Shown: in pieces, positions 14,560 through 17,165 of the stretch
Layout of the letters: every line of letters begins with the position of its first letter
Numbering within the stretch: position 1 is the first letter of the stretch
Assembly: GCA_046565865.1 (NCBI GenBank)
Contig: JBKHXU010000078.1
Coordinates: 1-17,165 of the forward strand
Length of the DNA: 17,165 bases
Reading direction: 5' to 3'
Source of the DNA: JBKHXU01 sp046565865
GTDB taxonomy: Bacteria > Pseudomonadota > Gammaproteobacteria > Acidiferrobacterales > Sulfurifustaceae
Position numbers and translations under genes: made by a program
The notes under the pieces: generated by a model
What the model was told of the DNA's origin: nothing
What the model saw: the letters and a program-made list of their open reading frames with translations, nothing else
Database searches by the model: none

Positions 14560-15779
14560 GCGCTGTATCCCAACCCCATTGCGCTGCGCACCTCAGTCAA
14601 TGTCGTCTCCGCCACGTCGCGCGCGCGTCGACAACCTTCGGCAACGATAGTGCGCACGGTGGCAACATCGCGCATGTAGGCGGCGGCGCGTTCCTGAATC
14701 GGTTTCAGTTCCGCCAGCACGGCGTCGATCACCGGCTGCTTGCATTCGAGGCAACCGATGCCGGCGCTGGTGCAACCGGCGCGCACCCAATCTTGAACCT
14801 CGGCGTTCGAATACACCCGGTGGAACTGCCACACCGGACACTTGTCCGGATCGCCCGGGTCGGTGCGGCGCACGCGCGCGGGATCGGTCGGCATGGTGCG
14901 CAACTTGGCCTCGATCGCTTTCGGTTCGTCGCGCAGCGCGATGATATTGTCGTAGGACTTGGACATCTTGCGACCGTCGAGTCCGGGCATTTTGGAGGAT
15001 GGGGTGAGCAGCGGCTCGGGCTCGGGCAGGATAATCTTTCCGCCGCCTTCGAGGTAACCGTATAGCCGCTCCTTGTCGCCGAGCGTCATGTTGCGGCTTT
15101 GATCGAGCAACGCACGCGCCCGTTCCAACGCGCCGTGGTCGCCGCGTTCGAGATAGGCCTCGCGCAGCTCGCGATAGAGCTTGCCGTTCTTCTTGCCCAG
15201 GCGCTTGATCGCGTCCTCCGCCTGCTGTTCGTAGCCGGGCTCGCGCCCGTACAGGTGATTGAACCGCCGCGCCACTTCGCGCGTCAGCTCGACGTGCGGG
15301 ACCTGGTCCTCGCCGACCGGCACCAGACCCGCTCGGTAGATCAGAATATCAGCGCTTTGCAGCAACGGGTAGCCCAGGAAGCCGTAGGTCGCGAGGTCCT
15401 TGTCCTTGAGATTTTCCTGCTGGTCCTTGTAGCTCGGCACCCGCTCCAGCCACGGCAGCGGCGTGATCATGGACAGCAGCGTATGCAGCTCGGCGTGCTC
15501 CGGCACCCGCGACTGGATGAAGAGCGTGGCGTTGCTCGGATCGACGCCGGCAGCGAGCCAGTCGATGACCATGTCCCACACCGACTCCGCGATCACCTGC
15601 GGCTGCTCGTAGTGGGTGGTGAGCGCGTGCCAGTCGGCGACGAAGAAGAAGCACTCGTACTCGTTCTGCAGCCGCACCCAATTCTTGAGTACGCCGTGGT
15701 AGTGACCGAGGTGCAGGCGCCCGGTGGGGCGCATGCCGGACAGTACGCGCGCTACTTGACCGGGAAGAACCGCGCTCAT
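14556..15779 (-). CDS. trpS: Tryptophan--tRNA ligase with a probable iron-sulfur cluster motif
   Basis: A 407-aa class I synthetase that charges tRNA(Trp). HLGH at 23-26 and KMSKS at 271-275 are the two ATP-binding signatures. Residues about 184-250 are an extra charged helical segment absent from the short ~335-aa TrpRS. Between KMSKS and the C-terminal helices lie four cysteines, C314, C336, C343 and C346 (spacing x21, x6, x2), within one residue of the C-x22-C-x6-C-x2-C cluster motif of Thermotoga maritima TrpRS. A [4Fe-4S] cluster near the anticodon-binding region is therefore likely. The gene starts 4 bp after the M50 protease stop and overlaps scpA. Confidence 0.96.
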   Translation of the reverse strand: MSAVLPGQVARVLSGMRPTGRLHLGHYHGVLKNWVRLQNEYECFFFVADWHALTTHYEQPQVIAESVWDMVIDWLAAGVDPSNATLFIQSRVPEHAELHTLLSMITPLPWLERVPSYKDQQENLKDKDLATYGFLGYPLLQSADILIYRAGLVPVGEDQVPHVELTREVARRFNHLYGREPGYEQQAEDAIKRLGKKNGKLYRELREAYLERGDHGALERARALLDQSRNMTLGDKERLYGYLEGGGKIILPEPEPLLTPSSKMPGLDGRKMSKSYDNIIALRDEPKAIEAKLRTMPTDPARVRRTDPGDPDKCPVWQFHRVYSNAEVQDWVRAGCTSAGIGCLECKQPVIDAVLAELKPIQERAAAYMRDVATVRTIVAEGCRRARDVAETTLTEVRSAMGLGYSA

Positions 15780-15783
15780 GCGT

Positions 15784-16437
15784 TCACAATCCGGCGATAA
15801 CCGAAACGATTTGCTGGACCAGATTGACCGGCGGCCCGATGATCATGCTCAGCACGCCGGTGGCGAGTAACGCCAGTAGCACGAAAAAACCGAAAGGTTC
15901 GATGCGCGCGAGCTGCCAGCCGAGGCGGTTGGGCAGGAGGCCCACGGCCACGCGCCCGCCGTCGAGCGGCGGCAGCGGCAACAGGTTCAGCACCATGAGC
16001 ACGGCGTTGATGACGATACCGAACTGACCCATATACACCATCGGCGTCCCGGCCCAGGCGAGCGAATCGGGCACGAGCGTGCCGATCTTCGCGATCAGCG
16101 CCCACATCACGGCCATCAATAGATTGGCGCCGGGGCCGGCGGCGGCGACCAGCGCCATATCGCGCTTGGGGTGGCGTAGATTTTCCCAGGTCACCGGTAC
16201 TGGCTTGGCCCAACCGAAAATGAACCCGCCAACCATGAGCAACAACACCGGAACGACCACCGTGCCGATAGGGTCGATGTGCTTGATCGGGTTCAAGGTG
16301 AGACGCCCGAGGCGCTGCGCCGTAGGATCGCCAAGCCGCTTGGCGGCCCACCCGTGGGCGACCTCGTGGACGGTGATGGCGAACAACAGTGGCAGGGCGG
16401 CGACCGCGATTAACTGGGGAAGGCTTAAGTCCAGCAT
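15784..16437 (-). CDS. M50 (site-2 protease-like) membrane metallopeptidase
   Basis: A 217-aa integral membrane zinc protease. HEVAH at 24-28 gives two zinc ligands and the catalytic glutamate, and NLLPLPPLDGGR (151-162) gives the third ligand D159. About five hydrophobic segments are visible; no PDZ or CBS domain is present, so this is the minimal type found next to trpS in many Gammaproteobacteria. Its substrates are unknown. The start at 16437 gives the usual family N-terminus (MLDLSLPQLIAV); a start at 16473 adds 12 atypical residues. No Shine-Dalgarno is visible (see -10 box at 16445). Confidence 0.93.
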   Translation of the reverse strand: MLDLSLPQLIAVAALPLLFAITVHEVAHGWAAKRLGDPTAQRLGRLTLNPIKHIDPIGTVVVPVLLLMVGGFIFGWAKPVPVTWENLRHPKRDMALVAAAGPGANLLMAVMWALIAKIGTLVPDSLAWAGTPMVYMGQFGIVINAVLMVLNLLPLPPLDGGRVAVGLLPNRLGWQLARIEPFGFFVLLALLATGVLSMIIGPPVNLVQQIVSVIAGL

Positions 16438-16444
16438 TGGCGGC

Positions 16445-16450
16445 AGTATA
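16445..16450 (-). promoter_or_regulatory. Extended -10 box just upstream of the M50 protease gene
   Basis: On the minus strand this reads TGG-TATACT, an extended -10 element with a consensus-like hexamer, followed by exactly 7 nt and then the ATG at 16437. Transcription from here would give a leaderless message for the protease-trpS-scpA-scpB cluster. It lies in the gap after yciO, so the cluster may have both this promoter and read-through from yciO. No good -35 is seen. Confidence 0.45.
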
Positions 16451-16499
16451 CCAGCCCGACCCGACCGAGGCATTGCCCCCGCCGCGGCCAGGGATTACG

Positions 16500-17141
16500 T
16501 TACACGGCCGGCCGCGGCTGGTGCAGCAGCGTGTTGACGTCGCCGCGCCCGCGGCGCGCGATGTCGACGACCCCGTCGTCGAGTACCACGACCGTCGTCG
16601 GTTCCAGCCCCGCCGGGCCACCGTCGATCACGAGGTCGACGTCGTGTTCCAGCTTTTCCCGAATTAGTTCCGGGTCGTTCATTGGCAGCGTCTCGCCGGG
16701 CAGGATCAGCGTCGAACTCAACAGCGGCTCGCGCAGCTCCGCCGTCAGCGCCTGCGCGATCGGGTGGTCCGGCACGCGCAGGCCGATGGTCTTGCGCCGC
16801 GGATTCTGCAACCGCCGCGGCACCTCGCGTGTCGCCGGCAGGATGAAGGTGTAGGGGCCGGGCGTGTTGGCGCGGATCAGCCGGTAGTCGGCGTTGCTGA
16901 GCCGCGCGTACAGCGCGACATCGGACAAGTCGCGGCACACGAGCGTGAAATTGTGGCGGTGGTCGACGCGGCGTATGCGCCGGATGCGCTCCATCGCCTG
17001 CTTGTCACCGATGTGACAACCGATCGCATAGCTCGAATCGGTCGGGTACACGATGAGTCCACCGTCGCGCACGATTTCGATCGCGCGCTTGATCAAGCGC
17101 GGCTGCGGATTCTCCGGATGGATTTGAAAGTACTGCGCCAT
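16500..17141 (-). CDS. yciO: YciO, Sua5/TsaC-family protein
   Basis: A 213-aa protein of the L-threonylcarbamoyladenylate synthase superfamily, YciO branch. MAQYFQIHPENPQPRLIKRA and GLIVYPTDSSYAIGC match YciO more closely than TsaC. Other family landmarks are RIRRVDHRHNFTLVCRDLS, TPGPYTFILPATREVPRRL and KTIGLRVPDHPIAQAL. TsaC/Sua5 make the threonylcarbamoyl-AMP intermediate of t6A tRNA modification; the YciO branch shares the fold but its physiological role is less certain. It heads the minus-strand set and is separated from the M50 gene by about 60 bp. Confidence 0.92.
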   Translation of the reverse strand: MAQYFQIHPENPQPRLIKRAIEIVRDGGLIVYPTDSSYAIGCHIGDKQAMERIRRIRRVDHRHNFTLVCRDLSDVALYARLSNADYRLIRANTPGPYTFILPATREVPRRLQNPRRKTIGLRVPDHPIAQALTAELREPLLSSTLILPGETLPMNDPELIREKLEHDVDLVIDGGPAGLEPTTVVVLDDGVVDIARRGRGDVNTLLHQPRPAV

Positions 17142-17165
17142 GTTTTACACCCCCGCGGGGGGGGG
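17142..17165. other. Window edge with poly-G run
   Basis: The last bases read as a short C-run, CGC, and then about ten G. Upstream of yciO this leaves no visible ribosome site or promoter. The run looks like a contig end in low-complexity sequence. Confidence 0.4.

Overview
The window is GC-rich and densely coded. The run yciO – M50 site-2 protease – trpS – scpA – scpB – rluB on the minus strand is a chromosomal housekeeping order typical of Gammaproteobacteria. A fused SoxYZ sulfur carrier and a chromate transporter point to an environmental, probably sulfur-oxidising gammaproteobacterium. I cannot name a genus from the sequence. No rRNA, tRNA, CRISPR array or intact transposase was seen. 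The poly-G run at the right edge suggests a contig end.

Positions 1–2175: a terminal-inverted-repeat element (45–162), a secreted protein of unknown function and a three-acid nucleotidyltransferase of the GSU2403/NTP_transf_8 type, both on the minus strand. Directly upstream of the nucleotidyltransferase are two abutting 34-bp palindromic units (1893–1960). They cover its predicted -10 box and look like an operator array.

Positions 2176–5163: an OmpR-type response regulator, a sensor histidine kinase (11-bp overlap) and a fused SoxY-SoxZ carrier, all on the plus strand. Similar AATCTTCA-containing boxes precede the regulator gene and the soxYZ gene. This suggests that the two-component system controls itself and the sulfur carrier.

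Positions 5205–9011: short single genes in mixed orientation. They are a DUF2959 lipoprotein, a YidB-like protein, a small YflT-like stress protein, an App1-type (DUF2183) phosphatase and a periplasmic chalcone-isomerase-like protein. GC-rich hairpins separate several of them.

Positions 9021–12840: a minus-strand operon read in the order rluB – isoprenylcysteine methyltransferase-like protein – MscS-like channel – chrA – rhodanese. The MscS gene appears frameshifted near its end. This removes its stop codon and leaves one open frame running into chrA, which I read as an artefact or recent mutation and not a real fusion.

Positions 12867–17165: a second copy of the inverted-repeat element lies between scpB and rluB. 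Upstream is the compact set yciO, M50 protease, trpS, scpA, scpB, with overlapping start/stop codons. TrpRS carries a four-cysteine motif matching the [4Fe-4S] TrpRS type. Two genes (App1 and the M50 protease) have an extended -10 box exactly 7 nt before the ATG and no Shine-Dalgarno sequence, as expected for leaderless mRNAs.
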